DNA from: an uncultured Odoribacter sp.
Lineage (GTDB): Bacteria > Bacteroidota > Bacteroidia > Bacteroidales > Marinifilaceae
Reading direction: 5' to 3'
DNA length: 64,000 nt
NCBI GenBank assembly: GCA_900541415.1
Contig: UQJP01000008.1
Coordinates: forward strand, 62,001-126,000
The notes beneath the pieces are model-generated. The model was given only the letters and a program-made list of their open reading frames with translations, did not search any database and was not told the origin of the DNA. Below are positions 1-9,613 of the stretch, piece by piece. The first letter of the stretch is position 1; each line of letters starts with the position of its first letter. Both the position numbers and the translations under genes were made by a program.

Positions 1-1692
1 GAATGGCTGCATTTCACACAAAACCTGCACATCGACCTCGGCATATTGCTCGACCCCATCTCTGTGATGATGCTTGTGGTGATTACAACCGTTTCGCTTA
101 TGGTGCACATTTATAGCCTCGGCTACATGAAAGGCGAAAAAGGATTCCAGCGTTACTACGCTTTCCTGTCGCTGTTCACCTTCTCGATGCTGGGATTAGT
201 GGTCGCCCCCAATATTTTCCAAATGTATATCTTTTGGGAGTTGGTAGGCGTTTCCTCCTACCTGCTGATTGGATTCTATTACACCAAACCGGAAGCCGTA
301 GCTGCTTCCAAAAAAGCATTTATCGTCACCCGGTTTGCAGACCTCGGATTCCTGATCGGCATCCTTCTGCTTTCCTACTTCACACAGACCTTTAACTTCG
401 ACCTGCTTAATTCCGGCGATGCTTCCGTATTTTCCCGGGCAACAGGGGTTACGTTTATGGGAGCTTCCGTCATAAGCTGGGCCTTAGCCCTGATTTTTAT
501 AGGAGGAGCAGGAAAATCGGCTATGTTCCCGCTGCACATCTGGCTACCGGACGCGATGGAAGGGCCGACCCCGGTTTCAGCCCTGATTCATGCAGCTACG
601 ATGGTTGTTGCAGGGGTATTCCTGGTAGCGCGTTTGTTTCCCCTTTACGCCACCGCCGCTCCCGATGTGCTCACCGGGATTGCCTATGTAGGTGCATTCA
701 CCTCCCTATATGCTGCCGTGGTTGCCTGCGTACAGACAGACATCAAGCGGGTATTGGCCTTCTCGACCATATCGCAGATCGGTTTTATGATGGTAGCCCT
801 CGGCGTGTCGGGCATAGGCAGCCACCACGGCTTAGGTTATATGGCGGCCATGTTCCACCTGTTCACACACGCCATGTTTAAGGCTTTATTATTCCTGTGT
901 GCAGGAGCTATTATCCACACCATCGGCAGCAATGAAATGAGCCGTATGGGAGGACTGAGAAAATATATGCCAATCACGCACCTCACCTTTTTAGTGGCCT
1001 GCCTGGCAATTTCCGGCATTCCCCCGTTTTCCGGCTTTTTCAGTAAAGACGAAATATTGGCAGCCACTTTTTCGTTCAGTCCTCAATTCGGGGTATTGAT
1101 GAGTTTTATCGCAGCTTTGACGGCATTCTATATGTTCCGCCTGTATTACAATATTTTTTGGGCGACTCCGGCAGAACATGCCCACACTCCCCATGAAGCG
1201 CCAAAATCCATGACCATACCCCTGATCATCCTGGCTGTAATCACCGTATTTGCCGGGTTCATTCCTTTCGGGCACTTTATCAGCAGCAACGGGCTTCCGT
1301 ACAACATACATCTCGATTGGGCCGTTGCGGGCAGCAGCGTTACGATTGCCGTCATTTCCATTGGAATTGCAACTTTCTTTTACAAAAAAGGATGTGACAT
1401 ACCCAATCGGCTGGCTGCCATGTATCCGAAATTTTATCAGGCAGCACAGCACCGTTTCTATATCGACGAATTCTATCTATTCGTCACCAAACGGATTATA
1501 TTCAACTGCGTGTCCCGCCCCATCGCCTGGTTTGACCGCCATATCATCGACGGCAGCCTGAACGGTATGGCCTACCTCACCCAGCAGGTTTCCGGCATGA
1601 TTCGCGGATTACAATCGGGACAGATACAACAATATGCCTTTGTTTTCCTATTCGGAACACTGCTTATTGCCGTCCTGATGTTGTTTTTATAG
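1..1692 (+). CDS. nuoL: NADH-quinone oxidoreductase subunit L (5' end outside window)
   Basis: Membrane subunit of respiratory complex I, an antiporter-like proton channel at the far end of the membrane arm. The frame is open from base 1, so the N-terminal few dozen residues of a protein of roughly 620 residues are missing; 563 codons are present. The highly conserved core is visible: LDPISVMM, the FWELVGVSSYLLIGFYY segment with the essential membrane glutamate, and SALIHAATMVVAGVFL with the channel lysine region just before it. The C-terminal part continues into the long amphipathic helix region typical of NuoL and ends with a last hydrophobic helix. A TTG at 46 is only an internal codon, not a start. 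nuoM follows after 27 bases, so this is an operon. Family assignment is secure. Confidence 0.96.
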   Translation, partial: EWLHFTQNLHIDLGILLDPISVMMLVVITTVSLMVHIYSLGYMKGEKGFQRYYAFLSLFTFSMLGLVVAPNIFQMYIFWELVGVSSYLLIGFYYTKPEAVAASKKAFIVTRFADLGFLIGILLLSYFTQTFNFDLLNSGDASVFSRATGVTFMGASVISWALALIFIGGAGKSAMFPLHIWLPDAMEGPTPVSALIHAATMVVAGVFLVARLFPLYATAAPDVLTGIAYVGAFTSLYAAVVACVQTDIKRVLAFSTISQIGFMMVALGVSGIGSHHGLGYMAAMFHLFTHAMFKALLFLCAGAIIHTIGSNEMSRMGGLRKYMPITHLTFLVACLAISGIPPFSGFFSKDEILAATFSFSPQFGVLMSFIAALTAFYMFRLYYNIFWATPAEHAHTPHEAPKSMTIPLIILAVITVFAGFIPFGHFISSNGLPYNIHLDWAVAGSSVTIAVISIGIATFFYKKGCDIPNRLAAMYPKFYQAAQHRFYIDEFYLFVTKRIIFNCVSRPIAWFDRHIIDGSLNGMAYLTQQVSGMIRGLQSGQIQQYAFVFLFGTLLIAVLMLFL

Positions 1693-1719
1693 TTTAATGG
1701 ATTTAATAAACTACGATAT

Positions 1720-3201
1720 ATGAATTTTTTATCTTTATTTGTCCTGATCCCCATTTTGATGATGTGCGGTTTGCTGGTATCTGGCAATATGAAACAAATA
1801 CGCACCGTGTGTGCTACGGGTGCATCCCTGCTATTGCTTCTGGCCACGGCACTGGTATTTATGTACCTGGGGGAAAGAAATGCAGGGAATACCGCCGATA
1901 TGTTATATACGGCCAGCACGGTTTGGTATGCTCCGTTGAACATCCACTACTCTGTGGGAGTGGACGGGATTTCCGTAGCCATGCTTTTGCTCTCGGCAAT
2001 CATTGTATTCACAGGAATTTTTGCCTCCTGGAAAATAGACGTACAGCCCAAAGAATATTTCATGTGGTTTTGCCTTTTAAGCATCGGCGTCTTCGGCTTC
2101 TTTATCTCCACCGACCTGTTCACGATGTTCATGTTCTATGAAATAGCCCTGATCCCGATGTACCTGCTGATCGGTATCTGGGGGACGGGTAAAAAAGAGT
2201 ATGCAGCCATGAAACTGACCCTTATGTTGATGGGAGGATCGGCATTATTGCTGGTGGGGATTTTGGGAATCTATTTTTCCTCCGGAGCCACAACGATGAA
2301 CATTCTGGAGATCGCCCAAAGCCACATCCCGACATCGATGCAGCGCTGGTTTTTCCCGCTCACCTTCATCGGCTTCGGAGTGCTCGGCGCCCTGTTTCCA
2401 TTCCACACCTGGTCGCCCGACGGACACGCCTCCGCCCCGACCGCTGTTTCCATGCTTCATGCCGGAGTTTTAATGAAATTGGGTGGATACGGTTGTTTCC
2501 GGGTTGCTATATACCTGATGCCTGAAGCGGCCAAAGAATTATCCTGGATATTTATCATCCTGACGGGAATCAGCGTCGTTTACGGAGCCTATTCCGCAAT
2601 CGTACAAACCGACCTGAAATACATTAATGCTTACTCTTCGGTAAGCCACTGCGGATTGGTACTTTTTGCCATTCTGATGCTCAACCAAACCGCAATGACG
2701 GGTGCCGTTATGCAAATGTTGAGCCACGGTTTAATGACCGCCCTGTTCTTCGCCCTGATCGGTATGATCTATGGCCGCACTCATACCCGGGATATTCGGG
2801 AAATGGGGGGACTGATGAAAATCATCCCTTTCCTGGGCGTTTGTTATGTCATTGCCGGCCTTGCTTCCCTCGGATTACCGGGTTTAAGCGGATTCGTGGC
2901 AGAAATGACGATATTCGTGGGTTCTTTCGAACATGCGGACACTTTCCACCGGGTAATGACGATTATCGCCTGTACCTCTATCGTAATCACTGCGGTCTAT
3001 ATACTCAGGGTGGTGGGTAAACTCTTATACGGCAAAGTGGTTAACGAACATCATCTGGCCTTGACGGATGCCGTATGGTATGAACGCCTGACCGCTATTG
3101 TACTTATCGCCGCCATTGCCGGAATCGGCCTCGCTCCCCTGTGGCTATCCGATATGATAAACAATAGCCTGATACCCACGATAACAAACCTGTTCAGATA
3201 A
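1720..3201 (+). CDS. nuoM: NADH-quinone oxidoreductase subunit M
   Basis: Second antiporter-like membrane subunit of complex I, 493 residues, the usual NuoM length. It is almost wholly hydrophobic with about 14 transmembrane helices. Diagnostic segments are FMFYEIALIPMYLLIGIWG with the conserved membrane glutamate near residue 140, LFPFHTWSPDGHASAPTAVS, and LHAGVLMKLGGYG with the channel lysine. The ATG at 1720 follows nuoL by 27 bases and nuoN starts 23 bases after its stop, so the three genes form one transcript in the standard L-M-N order. Nothing is unusual in its sequence. Confidence 0.97.
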   Translation: MNFLSLFVLIPILMMCGLLVSGNMKQIRTVCATGASLLLLLATALVFMYLGERNAGNTADMLYTASTVWYAPLNIHYSVGVDGISVAMLLLSAIIVFTGIFASWKIDVQPKEYFMWFCLLSIGVFGFFISTDLFTMFMFYEIALIPMYLLIGIWGTGKKEYAAMKLTLMLMGGSALLLVGILGIYFSSGATTMNILEIAQSHIPTSMQRWFFPLTFIGFGVLGALFPFHTWSPDGHASAPTAVSMLHAGVLMKLGGYGCFRVAIYLMPEAAKELSWIFIILTGISVVYGAYSAIVQTDLKYINAYSSVSHCGLVLFAILMLNQTAMTGAVMQMLSHGLMTALFFALIGMIYGRTHTRDIREMGGLMKIIPFLGVCYVIAGLASLGLPGLSGFVAEMTIFVGSFEHADTFHRVMTIIACTSIVITAVYILRVVGKLLYGKVVNEHHLALTDAVWYERLTAIVLIAAIAGIGLAPLWLSDMINNSLIPTITNLFR

Positions 3202-3224
3202 CATCAATTGTAACCTTATACACT

Positions 3225-4646
3225 ATGGATTACTCAAATTTTCTATACCTCAAAGAAGAACTCTCGCTTATCGCGGTGATGGTAATACTTCTTGTATACG
3301 ATCTTTTCGCTCCGGCCAAAGGCTTAAAATATTTTCAGCCTGTTGCCTGCCTGTTGTTCCTCGCCCATACGCTGATGAATATATTCCCCGCAGGAATGGC
3401 GGAAGCCTTTGGCGGCATGTATACATGCACTCCTATGGGAAGCATCGTAAAAACAATACTGAACGTCGGGACTCTGCTTGTCTTTATGCAGGCAAACAAC
3501 TGGCTTAACAGTGAATCGGTCATTATCCGGCGGAGCGAATTCTACCTGATTACACTCTTCACCTTATTGGGTATGTACCTGATGATTTCTGCCGGAAACT
3601 TTCTTTTGTTCTTCATCGGATTCGAAACCGCCTCAATCCCTATGGCGGCTTTAGCAGCTTTCGATAAATACAAACATAAATCTGCCGAAGCAGGGGCGAA
3701 ATTCATCCTCTCCTCCGCTTTTGCCTCAGGTCTATCCCTCTATGGCATTTCGCTGATATACGGCACGGTTGGCACGCTGTATTTTGAAGACATTCCCGCA
3801 GGAATTACCGGAAGCCCTATTCAAATCATGGCATTCGTATTCTTCGCTACCGGACTCTTTTTCAAAATATCACTCGTACCCTTCCACCTCTGGACTGCCG
3901 ATGTATACGAAGGAGCACCGACCCCGGTAACTTCCTACCTATCGGTAATTTCCAAAGGAGCTGCCGCATTTGTATTCATGACCATACTCATAAAAGTATT
4001 TGGCAACCTGCTGGAAGAATGGCAAGCCATCTTATATGGCGTGATCATTGCCACAATTACAATTGCCAACCTGTTTGCCATACGCCAGCAAAACCTGAAA
4101 CGTTTTTTAGCTTTTTCATCCATATCACAGGCTGGTTATATCATGTTAGGAGCCATTAGCGGAACAGCCGAAGGCATGACCTCGCTGGTATATTACATTT
4201 TGGTTTACATGGTATCTAACCTCGCCGCTTTCGGGGTGATCTCTATTATAGAACACCGCACCGGACGGATCACGATGGACGAATACAACGGCCTTTACCG
4301 GACTAATCCACGGTTAAGCATCGTAATGATGATCGCTTTATTCTCCCTGGCAGGAATTCCCCCCTTTGCCGGATTTTTCAGTAAATTCTTCATTTTCTAT
4401 GCCGCCGCCCATCAGGGTTTTTATGTACTGGTATTCATCGCCCTGCTCAACACGATCATATCCCTTTACTACTACCTGCTGGTGATAAAGGCCATGTTTA
4501 TCAATAAAACAGAAAACGCCCCTGCCGCTTTCCGGTCAGACATATACACCCGGATTAGCCTGATAGCTTGTTCCGCAGGGATATTGCTTTTGGGGATATT
4601 AAGCGTTGTTTACCAAAACATCGGGACATTCAGTTTCGGTTTATAA
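3225..4646 (+). CDS. nuoN: NADH-quinone oxidoreductase subunit N
   Basis: Third antiporter-like subunit of complex I, 473 residues, last gene of the nuo operon. Family markers are FFIGFETASIPMAALAAFDK with the conserved glutamate, SLVPFHLWTADVYEGAPTPV, and RFLAFSSISQAGYIMLG. The N-terminus (MDYSNFLYLKEELSLIAVM) leads straight into the first membrane helix as expected. A large hairpin lies just after the stop codon and probably marks the operon end. Together with nuoL and nuoM it implies that this organism has an energy-conserving complex I; the electron-input module is outside the window. Confidence 0.96.
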   Translation: MDYSNFLYLKEELSLIAVMVILLVYDLFAPAKGLKYFQPVACLLFLAHTLMNIFPAGMAEAFGGMYTCTPMGSIVKTILNVGTLLVFMQANNWLNSESVIIRRSEFYLITLFTLLGMYLMISAGNFLLFFIGFETASIPMAALAAFDKYKHKSAEAGAKFILSSAFASGLSLYGISLIYGTVGTLYFEDIPAGITGSPIQIMAFVFFATGLFFKISLVPFHLWTADVYEGAPTPVTSYLSVISKGAAAFVFMTILIKVFGNLLEEWQAILYGVIIATITIANLFAIRQQNLKRFLAFSSISQAGYIMLGAISGTAEGMTSLVYYILVYMVSNLAAFGVISIIEHRTGRITMDEYNGLYRTNPRLSIVMMIALFSLAGIPPFAGFFSKFFIFYAAAHQGFYVLVFIALLNTIISLYYYLLVIKAMFINKTENAPAAFRSDIYTRISLIACSAGILLLGILSVVYQNIGTFSFGL

Positions 4647-4658
4647 ACCATAGAATGC

Positions 4659-4711
4659 AACTACCGGAAAACAGGGCCGGAATTTATAATCTCCCCTGTA
4701 ATCCGGTAGTT
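4659..4711. terminator. Two-part hairpin after nuoN
   Basis: A perfect 10-base inverted repeat (aactaccgga / tccggtagtt) encloses, after a two-base A/A internal loop, a second 6-base stem (acaggg / ccctgt). It starts 13 bases after the nuoN stop. The tract after it is pyrimidine-rich but lacks a clean run of T, so it may be a weak terminator or a 3'-end stabilising structure rather than a strong intrinsic terminator. Confidence 0.5.
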
Positions 4712-4880
4712 TCAATCCGTTTCTCTTCTTTGGTTTCCCTGCGGATTATTTCCGGTTGAAACATTTTTCTTTTCTCCTCTGTTTCTCAATATCAAATTTT
4801 TATCCCAAAAAATTTTAGTCGATATTTCCAAAGAAAAACTTTAAATTCTTCTTTTCAAAGGCATAAAAGAATTTATCGTG

Positions 4881-4888
4881 TATATTTG
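4881..4888 (+). promoter_or_regulatory. -7 element of the AraC gene
   Basis: TATATTTG matches TAnnTTTG fully and sits about 31 bases before the ATG at 4919. No clear TTTG is seen about 20 bases upstream. Its position shows that the upstream TTG at 4886 cannot be the translation start, since it overlaps the promoter. Confidence 0.5.
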
Positions 4889-4918
4889 TTCTTAAACAGG
4901 AACTATTTAAGAATACTT

Positions 4919-5782
4919 ATGGAAAAACCGGCGGAACAATCTCTTTGGGAGTTATTGGAAAACATAGCCAAAAACCTGAAAAGCAAACGGCTGGCGGATG
5001 TGTTCCGTTTTGTATCCTTCCATCCCGGAGAAACTTATGGACCACACAAGCATTTACGAATAGAAATAAACTATGTAAAAAAGGGGAACTGTTTCCTGCA
5101 CCTCGATCAGGAAAGCATCCATTTCCGGGAAGGTGAAACCATGATCATTACCTCCGATGTAAACCATACCTTCGAGGCGGGAACGGAAGGAACCACCCTG
5201 ATGCAACTTGAATTTCTACCGGAAATATTTTCTCATTTCGCCCCTAAGGCAAAAGGGAAAACAACGGGATTAACCTCTGTTGTACTATTTTCTGAAGAAA
5301 ACCGCCTGATCAAGATCGTAAACAACATCCGGATTATGCAAGTGGTACAGCGAATCGTCAATGAGCTGAAACAAAAAGGACAATACTACCACTATCTGGT
5401 AGTGATGTACTACGCAGAACTGCTCATTCTGATCTATCGCTACATGGACGAAACCTACCTTCCTGTCTGCACGAACGAATCACTGAAAAAAGCCATTTCA
5501 TACATCCGGCTGAACTATCCATCGGACATTACCATGACCGAAGTGGCAGGACAGGCGGGTATCGGAGAACGCCAGCTACGAAACCTCTTTTCCCACTACC
5601 TTCACCTCTCGCCCCTGGACTACCTCAATCAGATTCGTATCAACAAATCCATCGAGCTATTGCGTAACACCGAAATGTCCGTCAAAGAAATTTGTTTCCA
5701 GTGCGGATTTAAATCGCCACAATATTTTTCGCGTGTATTCAAACAGCAAACAGGCATCACTCCGAGAGAAGTAATAAAATAA
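4919..5782 (+). CDS. AraC-family transcription regulator with cupin sensor domain
   Basis: Cytoplasmic DNA-binding regulator, about 287 residues from the ATG at 4919. The N-terminal half is a cupin-type ligand-binding domain, seen as FHPGETYGPHKHLRIEINYV and FREGETMIITSDVNHTFEAG. The C-terminal 100 residues are two helix-turn-helix motifs of the AraC type (ISYIRLNYPSDITMTEVA, then FQCGFKSPQYFSRVFKQQTG). An in-frame TTG at 4886 would lengthen it but falls in a promoter element, so I reject it. It lies 148 bases upstream of a secreted GH2 enzyme in the same direction, so control of that gene by a sugar is the simplest inference. The inducer cannot be read from sequence. Confidence 0.9.
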   Translation: MEKPAEQSLWELLENIAKNLKSKRLADVFRFVSFHPGETYGPHKHLRIEINYVKKGNCFLHLDQESIHFREGETMIITSDVNHTFEAGTEGTTLMQLEFLPEIFSHFAPKAKGKTTGLTSVVLFSEENRLIKIVNNIRIMQVVQRIVNELKQKGQYYHYLVVMYYAELLILIYRYMDETYLPVCTNESLKKAISYIRLNYPSDITMTEVAGQAGIGERQLRNLFSHYLHLSPLDYLNQIRINKSIELLRNTEMSVKEICFQCGFKSPQYFSRVFKQQTGITPREVIK

Positions 5783-5852
5783 TACTTCCGTTTTCTACAC
5801 CTAATTTGTACAAATCCACCCTTTCTGTACACAAAGCAATAAGGATTTTTCT

Positions 5853-5882
5853 TTTGCTTTTATACATCCTATGTTAATTTTG
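5853..5882 (+). promoter_or_regulatory. Promoter of the GH2 gene
   Basis: TTTG at 5853-5856, 18 bases, then TAATTTTG at 5875-5882, matching the Bacteroides-type -33/-7 pattern (spacing one base short of the common 19-21). Predicted start of transcription is near 5889, about 40 bases before the ATG at 5931. Confidence 0.55.
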
Positions 5883-5930
5883 TTCATAGAAAAATCACGC
5901 GTCCGGGCAAAACAATTAAAATATATATTC

Positions 5931-8900
5931 ATGAAAGCTTTAAAAAACTTGATTGGCGGGATAGGAATCCTTTGTTTACTGGCTATTCCAGCTTTGGCTC
6001 AAAATCCATCCTTTACAAAAGTAGCGGCAAATGACTGTGGTGTTCCCGGGGCACAACCTTTCCTTATAAAAGGCGACAACTATACAATGCCTTCCCGCTT
6101 CACCGGAAACAAAGCAGCTCTCACCTGTAATTTCGGGAGCAAGGTGATTTACGCTTTCAATCACCTGGACATTCATGCCGACTACCGGATAGAAGTGGCC
6201 TACCTTGCCGATCACGAACGGCGGCAGCGCATCGTGGTGGACGGGAACGAACTGCAAGCTCCTTTCACCCTTGAAGCAGGCAAAGAACAACGCTATTGGA
6301 TTGATTTGCCCCGCAAAGCTTACGCCTACGGACAATTGGTGCTGGTATTCGACGGAGCGGGTAAAGGCAACAATGTGCTGGTATCGGAACTGAATCTTTA
6401 TTCCTCCAACCCCACCCCTCCCGTCCCGTTCGCAGGCGAAGAAAAAAGAGTGCTTGCCAACACGCAAACCTATAAGGTAGATACCAACATCGATGCGGAA
6501 AGTGTGCTTCCGGTCTATGCTTTAATCCCCCAAAGTGTTCCGGGAACATACCAACCCGTTCTGTCGCTGAACGGAACATGGCTGTTTAATCCACAACCTG
6601 CGGGAGAATTTTACAAACAACCTGCAACCGCCGACTGGAAGCCGATCATTGTTCCCGGCCAATGGTCAATGCAAGGTTTCCAGGTAGATTCTGCCGCCTT
6701 TGCCGGATACCGCACTACCTTCACTCTTCCTGCCGATTGGCAGGGACGCTGCGTAAAACTCCGCTTTGACGGAGTTAGCAGTGAATACCAGGTATACCTT
6801 AACGGAACAGAGATAGGTTACCACATGGGAGGCATGACCGCCTATGAAATTGACATCACCCGCCACCTGAAAACGGGAAAAAACGATCTTGCCCTGGCAG
6901 TCCGCAGCGAATCGCTTGCCGATATGCTGGGAAGCCTCACCCAGTATGCAGCCCATCAATTAGGAGGAATCACCCGTAAAGTAACCCTTTTCGCCTTACC
7001 GGAAACCCATATATCCGACCTGCGGATTGAAACCGGGCTGGACAAGCTGTATGAAAACGCAGAACTAAAAATATTCACCGCAATCACCAATACAACGGCT
7101 AAAACGCAAAACAATTTGTCTTTACGTCTTTCTATCGCCGGATTACCGGGAATCGTTGAAAAATCCATCCCGCAATTAAGTCCCGGAGAAACCTGGAAAG
7201 GAACGCTTTCCGACACAGTCATCCGCCCTTTGCTTTGGAACAATGAACGCCCTAATCTTTACAACCTAAAAATAGAACTAAGCCAAAACGCCGAAATAAC
7301 CGAAACCGTAGAAAAACGATTCGGCTTCCGCGAAATTGAAATCCGGGGCAATCAACTCTTCGTCAACGGGCAAGCGGTAAAATTGCGGGGCGTTTGCCGC
7401 CACGAAGTCCATCCCGTCACCGGACGCGTACTGACGGAATCCCTGCAACGGCAAGACGTGGAACTGTACCGGGCAGCCAATTGTAATTTCATACGCACGT
7501 CACATTACCCCCCTGCCGAAGAAATGCTCGACCTCTGTGACGAACTGGGTATGTTCGTTGAATTAGAAGCCCCCGTATGCTGGATTGGACATCATGCTAA
7601 CGAAAATTGGAGGCGGCTGAATTATCAGGATAGTATTTACTATCCCTACATATTGCAAGCCAACATGGAAACCATCCATTTCTACCGTAACCACCCCTCC
7701 ATCCTGTTTTGGTCGATGGCAAACGAATCACTCTGGAACCGCGGATTTGCACAAATACAGGAATACGTATACAAAGCCGATCCCACCCGCCCACACACCT
7801 TTCACGACCAGGCATACGGAGGATTTAACAATCAGGGAAGCACCGCCCCGATCGCCAACATCCACTATCCCGGCCCGAATGGCTATAAGGCAGCGGCACA
7901 AAGTGACCGCCCTATGATTTACGGAGAATACTGCCACCTGAATGTGTATAACCGCAGTGAATTGGTTACCGATCCCGGAGTTAGAAGCGACTGGGCTCTG
8001 GCTCTTGCCCCCACGTGGGAAAATATGTATAAAACCCAGGGAGTACTCGGAGGATCGCTCTGGTCCGGGATAGACGATATATTTCAACTGCCCGGCGGCA
8101 ATGCCGTGGGGTATGGTGCCTGGGGACCGATAGACGGCTGGCGGCGTCCCAAACCGGAATATTGGGATATGAAAAAAATATATAGTCCGATCCGTGTCCA
8201 TACCACCGAACTAACCCCGGCCCGTGAATTGATTGTTGAGGTAGAAAACCGTTACACTTACCTCAATACGGATGAATTGAAAATAACTTATCGGTATGGC
8301 GATAAACAAGGTGTCGTCTCCACCTCCATCCCGCCTCAAGGGAAAGGCAAACTTCATATCCCCGTCAGCCAAACCGAAACGGGCGAACTTTACCTTTCTT
8401 TTTCCGATCCCCGGGGATTCCTTGCCGATGAATACCTGATTCCTGTTGGAAAGCAATCGCAAAATGAATTGCCAGTCTGGACGGAAGCAACCACAAAGCT
8501 AAAAACAAGCAAAGACCGCTTCACAGTTACAGGTAAAAATTTTTCCTGTGAAATCAGTCGGGTTTCCGGACAAATCCTTTCCCTGAAAAAAAATAAAAAA
8601 ACAGCCCTTTGCGGAGGACCGTGGTTAATGGCTCTTTCCCTGAACGGAGGCGGCTGCTACCCCAACCACAATGCCAATACCCCCATTCACAACAACCTTT
8701 GTTCCGACTGGAAGACGACACAGGTAAAAGCCCGGCAGGAAGGAAACAATGTAATAGTCGATGTAGAAGGAAATTACAAAGAATTTAAAGGAGAATATCG
8801 ATTAACGGTCAATGCCAACGGAGAACTCTCGGTAAACTATCGTTTTAATGCCTCACAGGATGTCAATCCGCGCCAATGGGGTATCGTATTCGATGCACCC

Positions 8901-9332
8901 CGCAACTACGACAGCACTTTTTGGAGGCGGAAAGGTTTATGGAGCGTTTATCCGGCAGACCATATCAGCCGACCTGTCGGTTCAGCTCCCTTATTCTACA
9001 CAGGTCTACCGGAACAAATCGATCCCAGGGTGGCACCCTCCTGGAGTTGGAACATGGACTATAACGAACTGGGAAGCAACGATTTCCGTGCCACCCGCCG
9101 AAACATCTGGTATGCGGGACTGACAGACAACACCGGAAGCAAAATAACCGCTTGCTCGAATGGAGAACAACATTGGCGCTCCTGGCTCGACAAAAACAAA
9201 ATTCGTTTCCTGATAGCCGATTTCGTAACCGCCGGAAATGAAATGTTTCTCGAAAGTTATTACGCTCCTTACCGGAAACCTATAAAAAAAGGAGATCAAA
9301 TTAAAGGTATGGCCAAACTGCGAATCGAATAA
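5931..9332 (+). CDS. Secreted GH2 glycoside hydrolase (beta-galactosidase type)
   Basis: Retaining exo-glycosidase of family GH2, 1133 residues. The start at 5931 gives a clear signal peptide (MKALKNLIGG then a hydrophobic core ending ALA-Q), so it acts in the periplasm or at the cell surface. An extra N-terminal beta-rich region of about 170 residues precedes the GH2 jelly-roll, immunoglobulin-like and TIM-barrel domains. The acid/base is Glu599 in SMANESLW and the nucleophile Glu666 in MIYGEYCH. The C-terminal 250 residues resemble the large-chain beta-sandwich of LacZ-type enzymes. Beta-galactosidase is the most likely activity; other GH2 activities such as beta-mannosidase or beta-glucuronidase are not excluded. 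It has its own promoter and terminator and sits next to an AraC regulator. Confidence 0.9.
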   Translation: MKALKNLIGGIGILCLLAIPALAQNPSFTKVAANDCGVPGAQPFLIKGDNYTMPSRFTGNKAALTCNFGSKVIYAFNHLDIHADYRIEVAYLADHERRQRIVVDGNELQAPFTLEAGKEQRYWIDLPRKAYAYGQLVLVFDGAGKGNNVLVSELNLYSSNPTPPVPFAGEEKRVLANTQTYKVDTNIDAESVLPVYALIPQSVPGTYQPVLSLNGTWLFNPQPAGEFYKQPATADWKPIIVPGQWSMQGFQVDSAAFAGYRTTFTLPADWQGRCVKLRFDGVSSEYQVYLNGTEIGYHMGGMTAYEIDITRHLKTGKNDLALAVRSESLADMLGSLTQYAAHQLGGITRKVTLFALPETHISDLRIETGLDKLYENAELKIFTAITNTTAKTQNNLSLRLSIAGLPGIVEKSIPQLSPGETWKGTLSDTVIRPLLWNNERPNLYNLKIELSQNAEITETVEKRFGFREIEIRGNQLFVNGQAVKLRGVCRHEVHPVTGRVLTESLQRQDVELYRAANCNFIRTSHYPPAEEMLDLCDELGMFVELEAPVCWIGHHANENWRRLNYQDSIYYPYILQANMETIHFYRNHPSILFWSMANESLWNRGFAQIQEYVYKADPTRPHTFHDQAYGGFNNQGSTAPIANIHYPGPNGYKAAAQSDRPMIYGEYCHLNVYNRSELVTDPGVRSDWALALAPTWENMYKTQGVLGGSLWSGIDDIFQLPGGNAVGYGAWGPIDGWRRPKPEYWDMKKIYSPIRVHTTELTPARELIVEVENRYTYLNTDELKITYRYGDKQGVVSTSIPPQGKGKLHIPVSQTETGELYLSFSDPRGFLADEYLIPVGKQSQNELPVWTEATTKLKTSKDRFTVTGKNFSCEISRVSGQILSLKKNKKTALCGGPWLMALSLNGGGCYPNHNANTPIHNNLCSDWKTTQVKARQEGNNVIVDVEGNYKEFKGEYRLTVNANGELSVNYRFNASQDVNPRQWGIVFDAPRNYDSTFWRRKGLWSVYPADHISRPVGSAPLFYTGLPEQIDPRVAPSWSWNMDYNELGSNDFRATRRNIWYAGLTDNTGSKITACSNGEQHWRSWLDKNKIRFLIADFVTAGNEMFLESYYAPYRKPIKKGDQIKGMAKLRIE

Positions 9333-9408
9333 AAGTGAAAAACTGCCGATAACAGTTTTCTATAAAAAAGACCGCAAAATTCTCCTTTCAACAATGATAT
9401 TCCCGACG

Positions 9409-9446
9409 GCCTGAAAAGAATTTACCCCTTTTCAGGCTTTTTTTTT
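9409..9446 (+). terminator. Intrinsic terminator after the GH2 gene
   Basis: Perfect 10-base stem (gcctgaaaag / cttttcaggc), 9-base loop, followed by nine T. A textbook rho-independent terminator 76 bases after the GH2 stop. Confidence 0.92.
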
Positions 9447-9526
9447 ATAAAAGCCATACCGACACGAGACCACCCGTTAAGGTTATATCTCAAAATATTG
9501 GTATCTTTAGCATCAGAATTTGAGAC

Positions 9527-9613
9527 ATGAATTTTTATAATTTCATTACAGATTACCTGCAAAATCAAACCTTTATAAAACAAACCAAATCGGAAAGCCG
9601 AATATTTCCATGA
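9527..9613 (+). CDS. Small leader ORF, 28 residues, coupled to the 4Fe-4S gene
   Basis: ATG at 9527 runs to TGA at 9611-9613, which overlaps the next start codon as ATGA. The product would be a soluble, aromatic-rich N-terminal half with a basic tail (begins MNFYNFITDYL). No function is recognised. The four-base overlap is the arrangement expected for translational coupling. A near-match to a -7 element (TATCTTTA, 9502-9509) would place transcript start close to 9515, so the ORF would be first in the message. It could also be a chance open frame; no clear ribosome-binding site is seen. Confidence 0.4.
   Translation: MNFYNFITDYLQNQTFIKQTKSESRIFP

Noticed and set aside
4886..4918. TTG start for the AraC gene
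   Set aside because: The codon overlaps a perfect -7 promoter element; the ATG at 4919 is preferred.
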